Below, piece after piece: positions 1-10,810 of a stretch of 64,000 bases of DNA. The notes below the pieces were generated by a model. The model was not told where the DNA came from. It was given only the letters and a program-made list of their open reading frames with translations, and made no database searches. The first letter of the stretch is position 1. Every line of letters starts with the position of its first letter. Source of the DNA: Blautia sp. (GTDB taxonomy: Bacteria; Bacillota; Clostridia; Lachnospirales; Lachnospiraceae); assembly GCA_029257775.1 (NCBI GenBank), contig JARIAQ010000019.1, forward strand, positions 62,001 to 126,000. Direction: 5' to 3'. A program made the translations under genes and the position numbers.

Positions 1-2
1 TG

Positions 3-1028
3 GAAGATATGCAAAGAGATGGTGAAGAGGGCAGAAAGAAATTAACAGCTATTACACGTTATCTGACAATCGGGCTTTCTTTATTCCAGTCTATTGCTAT
101 GACAATTGGATTTGGAAATAAAGGATTGATTCCAGATATAAACTTTTTAAAAGGCGTTGTAGTTGTATCTTGTCTGACTGCAGGTTCTGCAATGCTTATG
201 TGGATTGGGGAACAAATTACAGAAAAAGGTGTGGGAAATGGTATTTCCATCATTTTGATGATTAATATCGTATCCAGAATTCCAAGTGATTTGGTGACTC
301 TTTTTGAAAAGTTCGTTAAAGGAAAAACAATCGCAAAGGGTGCATTAGCAGCGCTCATTATTGCAGCAGTAATTCTCGTTGTAGTAGTACTGGTTTTAAT
401 CTTAAACGGTGGTGTAAGAAAGATTCCGGTACAATATTCCAAGAAGATGGTGGGAAGAAAAGTTATGGGCGGACAGTCCAGTTCCATTCCTTTAAAAGTA
501 AACACTGCTGGTGTTATTCCTATTATCTTTGCTTCCTCTTTGATGTCTTTCCCTGTTATCATTATGAGTTTAATGGGAAAAACAGGAGGAAAAGGTATTG
601 GAGGACATATTTTAAAAGCCCTTACTTCCAATAATTGGTTTAATCCAAGCGAACCAGTATATTCTATCGGTTTGGTAGTTTATATTTTATTAGTTATTTT
701 CTTTGCGTATTTCTATACATCCATTACTTTTAATCCTATGGAAGTAGCGGATAATATGAAAAAGCAAGGTGGATTTATTCCTGGTATTAGACCGGGTAAA
801 CCAACACAGGAATACCTTGAGCAAATCTTAAGTTATTTGATTTTCATCGGTGCAGCTGGTCTGGTAATTGTAGCTGTTATTCCATTTTTCTTTAATGGAG
901 TATTTGGTGCAAATGTTTCTTTTGGTGGAACATCTTTAATCATCGTAGTAGGTGTTGTGCTGGAAACATTAAAACAGATTGAGTCCCGTATGTTAGTTCG
1001 TAACTATAAAGGATTTTTAAGCGAATAA
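3..1028 (+). CDS. secY: Protein translocase subunit SecY, 5' truncated by window edge
   Basis: Open from the left edge; SecY motifs (ITEKGVGNGISIILMINI, VQYSKKMVGRKVMGGQSSSIPLKVNTAGVIPIIFASS); followed by adk/map as in spc operons. Confidence 0.97.
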   Translation, partial: EDMQRDGEEGRKKLTAITRYLTIGLSLFQSIAMTIGFGNKGLIPDINFLKGVVVVSCLTAGSAMLMWIGEQITEKGVGNGISIILMINIVSRIPSDLVTLFEKFVKGKTIAKGALAALIIAAVILVVVVLVLILNGGVRKIPVQYSKKMVGRKVMGGQSSSIPLKVNTAGVIPIIFASSLMSFPVIIMSLMGKTGGKGIGGHILKALTSNNWFNPSEPVYSIGLVVYILLVIFFAYFYTSITFNPMEVADNMKKQGGFIPGIRPGKPTQEYLEQILSYLIFIGAAGLVIVAVIPFFFNGVFGANVSFGGTSLIIVVGVVLETLKQIESRMLVRNYKGFLSE

Positions 1029-1047
1029 AGTAGATAGCATATTTTAT

Positions 1048-1095
1048 GACCGTCGCAGGGAGAGCAGAAGTTTTCTGTTGTTGCGGCGGTCTTTT
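1048..1095 (+). terminator. Terminator/attenuator-like hairpin between secY and adk
   Basis: gaccgtcgca (1048-1057) pairs with tgcggcggtc (1082-1091) with inner cagaa/ttctg pairing, followed by TTTT. Confidence 0.55.
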
Positions 1096-1127
1096 AAAAT
1101 TATATATGGCGGAAAGTTCTTCTATAG

Positions 1128-1838
<711 letters not shown>

Positions 1839-1840
1839 AA

Positions 1841-2596
1841 ATGTCAGTAACAATTAAAACTGCCAGAGAAATTGAACTAATGAGAGAATCCGGAAGACTT
1901 CTGGAAAAAGTACATGATGAGCTTGGAGCATTTATCAAACCGGGAATTAGCACTCTGGATATAGACCGGTTAGGTGAGAAGCTTATTAGAAGTCTTGGAG
2001 GTATTCCTAATTTTCTAAACTATAATGGCTATCCGGCATCTATTTGTGTATCGGTAAATGATGAAGTTGTACATGGTATTCCGAATAAACATAGAATTTT
2101 GCAGGAAGGAGATATTGTCAGCCTTGATGCAGGTTTAATTTATAAAGGATATCATTCTGATGCAGCAAGAACCTATGGAGTAGGTACAATTTCACCGGAA
2201 GCGCAGAAACTGATAGATGTGACAAAGCAGAGCTTTTTCGAAGGAATCAAATATGCCAAAGCAGGAAATCATTTATATGATATTTCTGCTGCAATTGGAG
2301 GATATGCACAGAAGTTTGGCTATGGTGTTGTGCGTGATTTAGTAGGACATGGTATCGGGACACATTTACACGAGGATCCACAAATTCCTAATTTCCCTCA
2401 AAGGCGCAGAGGAATACGATTGGTTCCAGGTATGACATTGGCTATTGAACCTATGATTAATATAGGACGTGCTGACGTAGCATGGTTAGATGATGACTGG
2501 ACTGTTGTAACACAGGATGGTTCTTTATCTGCACATTATGAGAATACAATTCTTATCACAGATGGTGAACCGGAAATTCTTACCCTGAGTAAATAG
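1841..2596 (+). CDS. map: Type I methionine aminopeptidase
   Basis: IKTAREIELMRESGRLL, GHGIGTHLHEDPQIPNF, TLAIEPMINIG motifs. Confidence 0.97.
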   Translation: MSVTIKTAREIELMRESGRLLEKVHDELGAFIKPGISTLDIDRLGEKLIRSLGGIPNFLNYNGYPASICVSVNDEVVHGIPNKHRILQEGDIVSLDAGLIYKGYHSDAARTYGVGTISPEAQKLIDVTKQSFFEGIKYAKAGNHLYDISAAIGGYAQKFGYGVVRDLVGHGIGTHLHEDPQIPNFPQRRRGIRLVPGMTLAIEPMINIGRADVAWLDDDWTVVTQDGSLSAHYENTILITDGEPEILTLSK

Positions 2597-2607
2597 CAGG
2601 AGGTTTT

Positions 2608-2886
2608 ATGAGAGAATTTGTAAAAGGTATGCTTGCTAAATCAAAGGCAGGGCATGATATTGGAAAGCTGTATGTAGTAATGGATGCAGATGATGAATAT
2701 GTTTATCTAGCAGATGGGATACATAAAACCTTAGATAAATTAAAAAAGAAGAAAAGAAAACACATTCAGATTATCTATAAAATTCCCGTTATTCTTCAAC
2801 AAGTTATGAAAGACGGAAAAGAAATGCAAAATGAGCATCTAAAAAAAGCCATTAAAGATTATGAAAACAATCAACAGGAGGTTTAA
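2608..2886 (+). CDS. KOW/L14e-like RNA-binding protein
   Basis: Small ORF between map and infA; GHDIGKLYVVMDADDEYVYLADGIHKTLDKLKKKKRKH resembles the KOW-domain protein usually found here in Clostridia. Confidence 0.8.
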   Translation: MREFVKGMLAKSKAGHDIGKLYVVMDADDEYVYLADGIHKTLDKLKKKKRKHIQIIYKIPVILQQVMKDGKEMQNEHLKKAIKDYENNQQEV

Positions 2887-2889
2887 TTT

Positions 2890-3108
2890 ATGTCAAAGGC
2901 AGACGTTATTGAAGTAGAAGGAACAGTGTTGGAAAAATTACCTAACGCTATGTTTAAAGTAGAACTAGAAAATAAACATGTAATTTTAGCTCATATTAGT
3001 GGAAAATTAAGAATGAATTTCATTCGTATTCTCCCAGGGGATAAAGTTACAATCGAAATGTCACCTTACGATTTAAGTAAAGGGAGAATTATCTGGAGAG
3101 ATAAATAA
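2890..3108 (+). CDS. infA: Translation initiation factor IF-1
   Basis: [72 protein letters not shown]. Confidence 0.98.
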   Translation: MSKADVIEVEGTVLEKLPNAMFKVELENKHVILAHISGKLRMNFIRILPGDKVTIEMSPYDLSKGRIIWRDK

Positions 3109-3125
3109 AAATTTAAAGACAGAAG

Positions 3126-3168
3126 AACCGATACAGGAGAATATAAGAAAGACCTGTATCGGTTTTTT
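3126..3168 (+). terminator. Rho-independent terminator after infA
   Basis: aaccgatacagg ... cctgtatcggtt followed by TTTTT. Confidence 0.85.
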
Positions 3169-3214
3169 ATATTTGGAGGGAATAAAAAATTCCTTGAAAA
3201 TTGAGAAAAAGTGC

Positions 3215-3243
3215 TTGCAATCTTGCCAGATAGGTGCTATTAT
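3215..3243 (+). promoter_or_regulatory. Sigma-A-type promoter upstream of rpmJ
   Basis: TTGCAA (3215-3220), 17-bp spacer, TATTAT (3238-3243). Confidence 0.7.
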
Positions 3244-3281
3244 ATAAAGCGTACTTTTATGCTCAGAAAGGAGGAAGAACA

Positions 3282-3395
3282 GTGAAAGTTAGATCATCTG
3301 TAAAACCAATTTGTGAAAAGTGCAAGGTTATTAAAAGAAAGGGAAGTATCAGAATTATCTGTGAAAACCCAAAACACAAACAGCGTCAGGGTTAA
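3282..3395 (+). CDS. rpmJ: 50S ribosomal protein L36
   Basis: GTG start after aggagg; [37 protein letters not shown]; absent from ORF track because it is short and GTG-initiated. Confidence 0.97.
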   Translation: MKVRSSVKPICEKCKVIKRKGSIRIICENPKHKQRQG

Positions 3396-3399
3396 TTTC

Positions 3400-3690
3400 T
3401 AAAAAAGAAGTATAGGACGAATGGTTTGTGCAAATTTTAGTGCGGCTGCAGTATGAACCGCCAGGGTGCGTTGTTCGTACTGATTAAATATAGTAATATT
3501 ATCACGTTACCTGTTTTACCGAGGACAGGATAAAATATTGCTTAATACCGATATCCGCCAAATATCGGAAAGGCTGCGTAAAATTTAAAATAGAAAACAA
3601 GATGTTTTCTATAATTATTTGCGGCTGGATATATAGAACTCCGTCAGTTTTGTATATCTCAATTAGGAACAATATTAACAGAAAAATGGA
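3400..3690 (+). promoter_or_regulatory. Structured leader upstream of rpsM, candidate ribosomal-protein autoregulatory RNA
   Basis: About 300 nt without a ribosomal ORF; hairpins AGTATGAAC/GTTCGTACT (3450-3481), CCTGT/ACAGG (3510-3529), CCGATAT/ATATCGG (3548-3568), TAGAAAAC/GTTTTCTA (3591-3611), GGATATATAGAACT/AGTTTTGTATATCTC (3627-3660). Confidence 0.55.
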
Positions 3691-3701
3691 GGAACAAATA
3701 C

Positions 3702-4073
3702 ATGGCTCGTATAGCTGGTGTAGACTTACCAAGAGAAAAACGTGTTGAAATCGGATTGACTTATATCTACGGAATTGGTAGAGTAACTTCAAACCGTATT
3801 CTTGAAAAGGCAGGCGTAAATCCTGACACTCGTGTCAGAGACGTTACAGACGAAGAAGTAGGAAAAATCCGTGATGCTATCGAAGAATTACAGATTCCGG
3901 TAGAAGGTGATTTAAGAAGAGAAATCGCTTTAAACATCAAGAGACTTCAGGAAATTGGATGCTACAGAGGTATCCGTCATCGTAAAGGACTTCCTGTTCG
4001 TGGTCAGAAGACTAAAACAAATGCAAGAACAAGAAAAGGTCCTAAGAGAACTGTTGCTAACAAGAAGAAATAA
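3702..4073 (+). CDS. rpsM: 30S ribosomal protein S13
   Basis: [27 protein letters not shown]...[29 protein letters not shown]. Confidence 0.98.
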   Translation: MARIAGVDLPREKRVEIGLTYIYGIGRVTSNRILEKAGVNPDTRVRDVTDEEVGKIRDAIEELQIPVEGDLRREIALNIKRLQEIGCYRGIRHRKGLPVRGQKTKTNARTRKGPKRTVANKKK

Positions 4074-4145
4074 TCAGTAACAGCTTAAAGAAGATTTAAA
4101 ATTACTATTAAGTTTGAATATTAGAGAAAGTAGGTTAGTTTAAAA

Positions 4146-4538
4146 ATGGCTAAAGTTACAAAAAAAGTGACAAAAAAGCGTGTTAAGAAAAACGTTGAAC
4201 GCGGACAGGCACATATCCAGTCTTCTTTCAATAACACAATCGTTACATTGACAGATGCTGAAGGTAATGCTTTATCATGGGCAAGTGCCGGTGGTCTAGG
4301 ATTTAAAGGTTCAAGGAAATCTACTCCATATGCAGCTCAGATGGCTGCAGAAACAGCAGCTAAAGCAGCTGTTATTCATGGTCTGAAGACTGTTGACGTT
4401 TTTGTAAAAGGACCTGGTTCAGGTAGAGAAGCAGCAATCCGTGCATTGGCAGCTTGTGGTATTGAAGTTACAAGTATTAAAGATGTAACACCAGTTCCAC
4501 ACAACGGTTGTCGTCCACCAAAACGTAGAAGAGTCTAA
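4146..4538 (+). CDS. rpsK: 30S ribosomal protein S11
   Basis: [44 protein letters not shown] ... [13 protein letters not shown]. Confidence 0.98.
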   Translation: MAKVTKKVTKKRVKKNVERGQAHIQSSFNNTIVTLTDAEGNALSWASAGGLGFKGSRKSTPYAAQMAAETAAKAAVIHGLKTVDVFVKGPGSGREAAIRALAACGIEVTSIKDVTPVPHNGCRPPKRRRV

Positions 4539-4556
4539 TTAGGAGGTCAAAGAATC

Positions 4557-5150
4557 ATGGCAGTAAATAGAGTACCAGTTCTGAAAAGATGTAGATCATT
4601 AGGTCTTGATCCTGTATATTTAGGAATTGACAAGAAATCTACTAGACAGTTAAAAAGAGCAAATAGAAAAATGTCTGAATACGGACTTCAGTTAAGAGAA
4701 AAACAGAAAGCTAAATTTATTTATGGCGTTCTGGAAAAACCTTTCCGTAACTACTACAAAAAAGCAGATCAGAAACCAGGACAGACAGGTGAAAACCTGA
4801 TGATTATGCTGGAAACACGTCTGGACAACGTAGTATTCCGTATGGGACTTGCTAGAACAAGAAAAGAAGCAAGACAGATTGTTGACCATAAACATGTAAT
4901 GGTTAATGGAAAACAGGTTAATATCCCATCTTACTTAGTAAAAGCTGGCGATGTTATCGAAATTAAAGAAAAATGCAAAGGTTCTCAGAGATATAAAGAT
5001 ATCCTTGAAGTAACTGGCGGACGTTTAGTTCCAGCTTGGTTAGATATCGATCAGGAAGCTTTAAAAGGTGAAGTAAAAGCACTTCCTACAAGAGAAGAAA
5101 TCGACGTACCAGTTGACGAAATGTTAATTGTCGAGTTATATTCTAAATAA
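4557..5150 (+). CDS. rpsD: 30S ribosomal protein S4
   Basis: S4 domain: [50 protein letters not shown]. Confidence 0.98.
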   Translation: MAVNRVPVLKRCRSLGLDPVYLGIDKKSTRQLKRANRKMSEYGLQLREKQKAKFIYGVLEKPFRNYYKKADQKPGQTGENLMIMLETRLDNVVFRMGLARTRKEARQIVDHKHVMVNGKQVNIPSYLVKAGDVIEIKEKCKGSQRYKDILEVTGGRLVPAWLDIDQEALKGEVKALPTREEIDVPVDEMLIVELYSK

Positions 5151-5190
5151 TTAAAAAGTAAAATTGTGCACGTAGCAAGGAGGGCTTTGC

Positions 5191-6150
5191 ATGTTCGATT
5201 TTAACAAACCCAAAATTCAAATCACAGAAATGTCTGATGATAAGAGATATGGGAAATTCGTGGTAGAACCTCTGGAAAGAGGATATGGTATTACTTTAGG
5301 TAACTCTTTAAGAAGAATTATGCTGTCTTCTTTACCGGGTGCTGCAGTAAGCCAAGTGAAAATTGACGGTGTTCTCCACGAATTCAGTTCTATTCCAGGT
5401 GTAAAGGAAGATGTTACAGAAATCATCATGAACCTGAAAAATCTGGCAATTAAGAACGTAAGTGACAGCAATGAACCAAAAACTGCATATATTGAGTTTG
5501 AAGGTGAAGGTGTTGTGACTGGTGCTGATATTCAGGTTGATCAGGATTTGGAAGTTTTAAATCCAGATTTAGTGATTGCTACCTTAAATGGTGGAGCTGA
5601 CTGCAAATTTAACGCAGAGCTGACAATTACAAAAGGACGTGGATATGTAAGCGCAGATAAAGGTAAAACAGACGATATGCCAATTGGCATGATTGCAGTT
5701 GATGCAATTTATACACCGGTTGAACGTGTAAATATGGCCGTTGAGAATACTCGTGTTGGTCAAGTTACAGACTACGATAAACTGACACTTGATATTTATA
5801 CAAACGGAACACTGGATGCAGACGAGGCTGTTAGTCTGGCTGCTAAGGTACTGAGCGAGCATTTAAGCCTCTTTATTGATCTTTCTGAAAGTGCAAAGAC
5901 AGCTGAAGTCATGATTGAGAAAGAAGACAATGAAAAAGAAAAAGTTTTAGAAATGAATATTGATGAATTGGAATTGTCTGTTCGTTCCTATAACTGCTTA
6001 AAACGTGCTGGTATCAATACAGTGGAAGAACTTTGCAATCGTACTTCTGAAGATATGATGAAAGTTCGTAATCTGGGACGTAAGTCTTTAGAAGAAGTTT
6101 TAGCAAAATTAAAAGAATTAGGTTTACAGTTAAATCCAAGCGAAGAGTAA
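5191..6150 (+). CDS. rpoA: RNA polymerase alpha subunit
   Basis: [31 protein letters not shown]; alpha-[44 protein letters not shown]. Confidence 0.98.
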   Translation: MFDFNKPKIQITEMSDDKRYGKFVVEPLERGYGITLGNSLRRIMLSSLPGAAVSQVKIDGVLHEFSSIPGVKEDVTEIIMNLKNLAIKNVSDSNEPKTAYIEFEGEGVVTGADIQVDQDLEVLNPDLVIATLNGGADCKFNAELTITKGRGYVSADKGKTDDMPIGMIAVDAIYTPVERVNMAVENTRVGQVTDYDKLTLDIYTNGTLDADEAVSLAAKVLSEHLSLFIDLSESAKTAEVMIEKEDNEKEKVLEMNIDELELSVRSYNCLKRAGINTVEELCNRTSEDMMKVRNLGRKSLEEVLAKLKELGLQLNPSEE

Positions 6151-6240
6151 GCCTTTGATACAAATTTATGGAAGAAAAGCAATACGTCAGTAAGTCCGAA
6201 GAAGCATGGCGTATTGTTCCACAAATGGAGGAAATCTAAA

Positions 6241-6777
6241 ATGGCAAAATATAGAAAATTAGGCAGAACTGCTGACCAGAGAAAAGCTTTACTTAGAAAT
6301 CAGGTAACAAACTTATTATATCATGGAAGAATTGTTACAACTGAAACAAAAGCAAAAGAAGTTCGTAAAATTGCTGATGGTTTAATTGCTATGGCAGTTC
6401 GTGAAAAAGATAACTTCGAAACAGTAACAATTACAGCAAAAGTTGCTCGCAAAGATGCCGAAGGCAAGAGAGTAAAAGAAGTTGTAGATGGTAAAAAAGT
6501 TACTGTATATGATGAAGTACAGAAAGAAATCAAGAAGGATGCTCCTTCAAGATTACATGCTAGAAGACAGATGCTGAAAGTTCTTTACCCAGTGAAAGAA
6601 GTTCCAACAGCAGCTGCTGGTAAGAAGAAAAACACAAAAGAAATTGATTTGACAGAAAAATTATTTACAGAAATCGCACCAAAATACGTTGATCGTAACG
6701 GTGGTTACACAAGAATCATCAAAATCGGACCACGTAAAGGTGATGCGGCTATGGAAGTAGTTCTGGAATTAGTATAA
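6241..6777 (+). CDS. rplQ: 50S ribosomal protein L17 with central insertion
   Basis: MAKYRKLGRTADQRKALLRNQVTNLLYHGRIVTTETKAKEVRKIADGLI...GGYTRIIKIGPRKGDAAMEVVLELV; start refined from 6214. Confidence 0.97.
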   Translation: MAKYRKLGRTADQRKALLRNQVTNLLYHGRIVTTETKAKEVRKIADGLIAMAVREKDNFETVTITAKVARKDAEGKRVKEVVDGKKVTVYDEVQKEIKKDAPSRLHARRQMLKVLYPVKEVPTAAAGKKKNTKEIDLTEKLFTEIAPKYVDRNGGYTRIIKIGPRKGDAAMEVVLELV

Positions 6778-6790
6778 AAATAATAGAAAT

Positions 6791-6831
6791 AAAGGCTGAG
6801 ATACAGAAATTGTGTCTCAGCCTTTATTTTT
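6791..6831 (+). terminator. Terminator of the rpsM-rplQ operon
   Basis: aaaggctgagataca / tgtgtctcagccttt followed by attttt. Confidence 0.9.
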
Positions 6832-6910
6832 GTTGGCAACAGCATTTTACTTGTGTAATGTCTTTAAAAGTAGTAAAATAATAAATCGAAGAAAAAAGGA
6901 GGACTGTGGT

Positions 6911-7849
6911 ATGGGGAAAAAGATGCTTTTTATATTCAATCCAAGATCAGGAAAAGGTAGCATTAAAAACCGTCTTATGGATATTCTGGATATTTTCGTG
7001 AAAGGTGGATATGAAATTACTGTTCACCCCACACAGGCCTATATGGACGGACTAAAAGTAACCAAAAAGAAAGCAGGGGATTATGATCTGGTGGTTGCCA
7101 GTGGTGGAGATGGAACCTTAGATGAAGTAGTTACAGGTATGCTTTTAGGTGGACACCATATTCCTATTGGATATATTCCAGCAGGAAGTACCAACGATTT
7201 TGCTAATAGCCTGCACATATCAAAAAATATGTTACAAGCAGCCACAGATATTGTAGAAGGAATACCGCATGCTTTTGATGTAGGTGGATTTAATGAGGAT
7301 TATTTTGTTTATATTGCGGCTTTCGGGCTTTTTACAGATGTGTCTTATGAAACGAATCAAGATATGAAAAATATTTTAGGACATGCAGCCTATATATTAG
7401 AGGGAACACAGAGACTTTTTAATATTAAATCTTACAATCTTTCTGTAAAAAGTGATCATGCGGAATTATCAGGTGAGTTTATCTTTGGTATGATTAGTAA
7501 TTCTACCTCGGTAGGTGGATTCAAGCGTTTAACTGGACCAGGTGTTATGTTAGACGATGGTGTTTTTGAGGTTATGTTTATTCGAAGACCAAAGAATATT
7601 TTGGAATTAAATGAAATTATTGCTTCTCTTGTGGGAACAACGGACTCAAAAATGATTGAAGTATTTAAAACAACAGAATTGATAATTGCATGTGAAGAAG
7701 AAATTTCATGGACTCTTGATGGTGAATTTGGAGGACTTCATAAAAATGTGACTATTAAAAATTTAAAGCATGTTGTCCAGATTATGTTGGCAAAAAATGA
7801 TCAAATACCTTTAATCAATCAAACGGAGAATGAGAAACCTTGTTGCTGA
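6911..7849 (+). CDS. YegS/BmrU-family lipid (diacylglycerol) kinase
   Basis: FIFNPRSGKGSIKN, VASGGDGTLDEVVTGM, GYIPAGSTNDFANSL motifs; start refined to ATG 6911. Confidence 0.9.
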   Translation: MGKKMLFIFNPRSGKGSIKNRLMDILDIFVKGGYEITVHPTQAYMDGLKVTKKKAGDYDLVVASGGDGTLDEVVTGMLLGGHHIPIGYIPAGSTNDFANSLHISKNMLQAATDIVEGIPHAFDVGGFNEDYFVYIAAFGLFTDVSYETNQDMKNILGHAAYILEGTQRLFNIKSYNLSVKSDHAELSGEFIFGMISNSTSVGGFKRLTGPGVMLDDGVFEVMFIRRPKNILELNEIIASLVGTTDSKMIEVFKTTELIIACEEEISWTLDGEFGGLHKNVTIKNLKHVVQIMLAKNDQIPLINQTENEKPCC

Positions 7850-7896
7850 TTTTGTCATATAATAATTAAAACAGGCAAAACAGGTGAACAACAGGG

Positions 7897-8445
7897 ATGG
7901 CAATAATCATTAAAGAAATAGTATTGATTTTTGTACTGACCACAGATTCTTTTGTGGTCAGTTTTGCTTATGGTATGAGAAAAGTAAAAATGCCTTTTAA
8001 AATTGTGGCTGGTATGAATATGATTATGAGCGGGTTACTTGGTATTGCACTAATTGCAGGAAATTTTCTTTCTGTCTTTTTTTCGAAGGATACAACTACA
8101 GTTTTAGGAGCACTTCTTCTTATAGGTATTGGATTATATCGTATTTTAAGTGTTTTTTTTCAAAAAGAAGAAAAAGAAAAAATTTATAGGGAACTTACTG
8201 TTATAGAAGGTATTATGCTGGCATTTATACTTTCGCTGGATAGTTTAGCAGTGGGAGTAGGAACGGGACTGGTACAGTCAGGTTGCTTTTTTCTTGCAGT
8301 AGGTACTTTTATAGGTGGTATTCTTATGATGAAGTTAGGATGGAAATTAGGATCGATCTTTCGAAATGCTACAGAGAAAGATTTATCTTGGTTAAGTGGG
8401 GTATGTCTTTTACTTTTGGCAATGAGCTTTTTGTGGAAAAGATAA
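7897..8445 (+). CDS. MntP/YtaF-family membrane protein
   Basis: TTDSFVVSFAYGMRKVKMP and LSLDSLAVGVGTGL duplicated motif; six predicted TM segments. Confidence 0.8.
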   Translation: MAIIIKEIVLIFVLTTDSFVVSFAYGMRKVKMPFKIVAGMNMIMSGLLGIALIAGNFLSVFFSKDTTTVLGALLLIGIGLYRILSVFFQKEEKEKIYRELTVIEGIMLAFILSLDSLAVGVGTGLVQSGCFFLAVGTFIGGILMMKLGWKLGSIFRNATEKDLSWLSGVCLLLLAMSFLWKR

Positions 8446-8452
8446 AAAATGC

Positions 8453-8481
8453 TTGCAATATGACGGCTTTTGCGGTATCTT
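8453..8481 (+). promoter_or_regulatory. Promoter of glutamine synthetase III gene
   Basis: TTGCAA (8453-8458), 17 bp, TATCTT (8476-8481). Confidence 0.55.
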
Positions 8482-8580
8482 AAAAACAGTTTTACGATCG
8501 TATTCTTTTTTTTGAAAAGACAGAATGCGTACAGTGATTGGGGAGAAGTTTAGATTGCAATGAGAGGAAGGAAGGAAAGA

Positions 8581-10695
8581 ATGAGCGAGTATATCGATGT
8601 ATCAGAAATTTTTGGCGAGGATGTTTTTAATGACGTAGTGATGCAGCAACGTCTTCCTAAGAAAATATATAAGGATTTAAAACAGACAATTCTCGAAGGA
8701 AAAGAATTATCGCTAGAAATGGCAGATGTAATCGCCCATGAAATGAAAGAATGGGCAATTGAAAAAGGAGCAACTCACTATACACACTGGTTTCAGCCAC
8801 TTACAGGAGTAACTGCTGAAAAACATGATTCCTTTATTACAGCACCCCTTCCAAATGGAAAGGTTCTGATGAGTTTTTCAGGAAAAGAACTGATTAAAGG
8901 TGAACCAGATGCATCTTCTTTTCCATCAGGAGGACTGCGTGCAACTTTTGAAGCGCGAGGTTATACTGCGTGGGATTGTACTTCTCCAGCCTTTGTACGT
9001 CATGATGCAGCAGGAGCTACTTTATGTATTCCTACAGCGTTTTGTTCCTATACAGGAGAAGCATTGGATCAGAAAACACCATTGTTGCGTTCTATGCAGG
9101 CAATTAATACACAGGCTCTTCGTCTGATTCGTTTATTTGGTGATACGACTTCAAAAAAAGTTATTCCTTCTGTAGGTGCAGAGCAGGAATATTTTTTAGT
9201 AAGTGATGAAAAATTTAGACAAAGAAAAGATTTAGTTTTTACAGGGCGTACTTTATTTGGAGCTATGCCACCCAAAGGACAGGAGTTGGATGACCATTAT
9301 TTAGGAACAATTCGTCAAAAAGTTTCCGCCTATATGAAGCATGTTAATGAAGAACTTTGGAGATTGGGTGTAACTTCCAAAACACAACATAACGAGGCCG
9401 CTCCGGCGCAGCATGAGTTGGCACCTATTTATGCAGAGGCAAATGTAGAAGTTGATCATAACCAGATTGTGATGCAAACATTGAAAAGAGTTGCTTCTCA
9501 ACATGGCATGAAGTGTTTACTTCATGAGAAGCCCTTTGCAGGGGTAAATGGTTCTGGAAAGCATAATAACTGGTCCCTTACTACAGATACAGGACATAAT
9601 TTATTAGAGCCTGGAATTACCCCACATGATAATGTTCAATTTCTTCTTGTTTTAAGTTGTATTTTAAAAGCAGTAGATGAACATGCAGCTCTTTTAAGAG
9701 AGTCAGCAGCAGACGTGGGGAATGACCATCGTCTAGGCGCAAATGAAGCACCACCAGCAATTATTTCTGTATTTTTAGGAGATCAGCTTACAGATGTAAT
9801 GAACCAGCTGATTACTACAGGTATGGCAAATCATAGTATTGGTATGGAAAAGCTAGAAACAGGTGTAAAAGCAATTCCAGAGTTTATGCGCGATACAACA
9901 GATAGAAATAGAACCTCACCATTTGCATTTACAGGAAATAAGTTTGAATTTCGTATGGTAGGATCTAGAGATTCTATTGCGCCTGCAAATGTAGTATTAA
10001 ATACCATTGTGGCGCAGGCCTTTAAAGAGGCATGTGATGTTTTGGAAAAAGCAGAGGATTTTGATGTAGCAGTTCATGATTTAATGAAAAAGAATTTTAC
10101 TGAGCATCAAAGAATCGTATTTAATGGAAATGGTTATTCCAAGGAGTGGGTAGAAGAAGCTGAAAAGAGAGGTCTTCCGAATCTTAGCTGTATGGTAGAA
10201 ACCATTGAAACCCTTACGAGTTCCAAGACAGTAGAACTTTTTGAAGAATTTGGCGTTTTTACAAAAGCAGAATTAGAGTCTAGAAAAGAAATTAAATATG
10301 AGGCTTATGCAAAGGCTATTAATATTGAAGCAAGAACGATGTTAGATATTGCAGGAAAACAGATTATTCCTACAGTGATTAAATATACAAAACAGCTTGC
10401 AGAGTCTATTAATGCAGTAGTGGCAGCTGGTATTTTAGAAGTAGAAGTACAGACAGATTTATTGAAAGAAACATCTGCTCTTTTGAAAAAAACAAAAGAT
10501 GCTTTGACGCATTTGAAAGAAGTAACTGAAATAGCAGCAGCAATGGAAGATGGAAAAGAAAAAGCATTTTATTATCGTCAACAGGTAATTCCGGCAATGG
10601 AAGCGTTGAGAAAGCCAGTAGATGAGTTGGAAATGATTGTGGACAAAGAAATTTGGCCAATGCCATCTTATGGTGATTTATTGTTTGAGGTATAA
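8581..10695 (+). CDS. glnN: Glutamine synthetase type III
   Basis: [75 protein letters not shown]; typical GSIII length. Confidence 0.96.
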   Translation: MSEYIDVSEIFGEDVFNDVVMQQRLPKKIYKDLKQTILEGKELSLEMADVIAHEMKEWAIEKGATHYTHWFQPLTGVTAEKHDSFITAPLPNGKVLMSFSGKELIKGEPDASSFPSGGLRATFEARGYTAWDCTSPAFVRHDAAGATLCIPTAFCSYTGEALDQKTPLLRSMQAINTQALRLIRLFGDTTSKKVIPSVGAEQEYFLVSDEKFRQRKDLVFTGRTLFGAMPPKGQELDDHYLGTIRQKVSAYMKHVNEELWRLGVTSKTQHNEAAPAQHELAPIYAEANVEVDHNQIVMQTLKRVASQHGMKCLLHEKPFAGVNGSGKHNNWSLTTDTGHNLLEPGITPHDNVQFLLVLSCILKAVDEHAALLRESAADVGNDHRLGANEAPPAIISVFLGDQLTDVMNQLITTGMANHSIGMEKLETGVKAIPEFMRDTTDRNRTSPFAFTGNKFEFRMVGSRDSIAPANVVLNTIVAQAFKEACDVLEKAEDFDVAVHDLMKKNFTEHQRIVFNGNGYSKEWVEEAEKRGLPNLSCMVETIETLTSSKTVELFEEFGVFTKAELESRKEIKYEAYAKAINIEARTMLDIAGKQIIPTVIKYTKQLAESINAVVAAGILEVEVQTDLLKETSALLKKTKDALTHLKEVTEIAAAMEDGKEKAFYYRQQVIPAMEALRKPVDELEMIVDKEIWPMPSYGDLLFEV

Positions 10696-10699
10696 AAAG

Positions 10700-10765
10700 A
10701 AAAGGGAGTTATTGTACTAGGTGCATATCAATATTTTAATATGCTTAGTGTCATAACTTCCTTTT
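10700..10765 (+). terminator. Long hairpin terminator after glnN
   Basis: aaaagggagttat ... ataacttcctttt with inner gcatat/atatgc stem. Confidence 0.75.
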
Positions 10766-10810
10766 GTATATATGAAAGTTTTGAGTATGTTACAGAAAGA
10801 GGTCTAGGAA

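Noticed and set aside
59-631. Long minus-strand ORF antisense to secY (and similar antisense ORFs in rpsD, polC, purB, NhaC and others)
   Set aside because: Lies fully within strongly supported genes, shows no family motifs, and has composition expected from mirrored codon bias.
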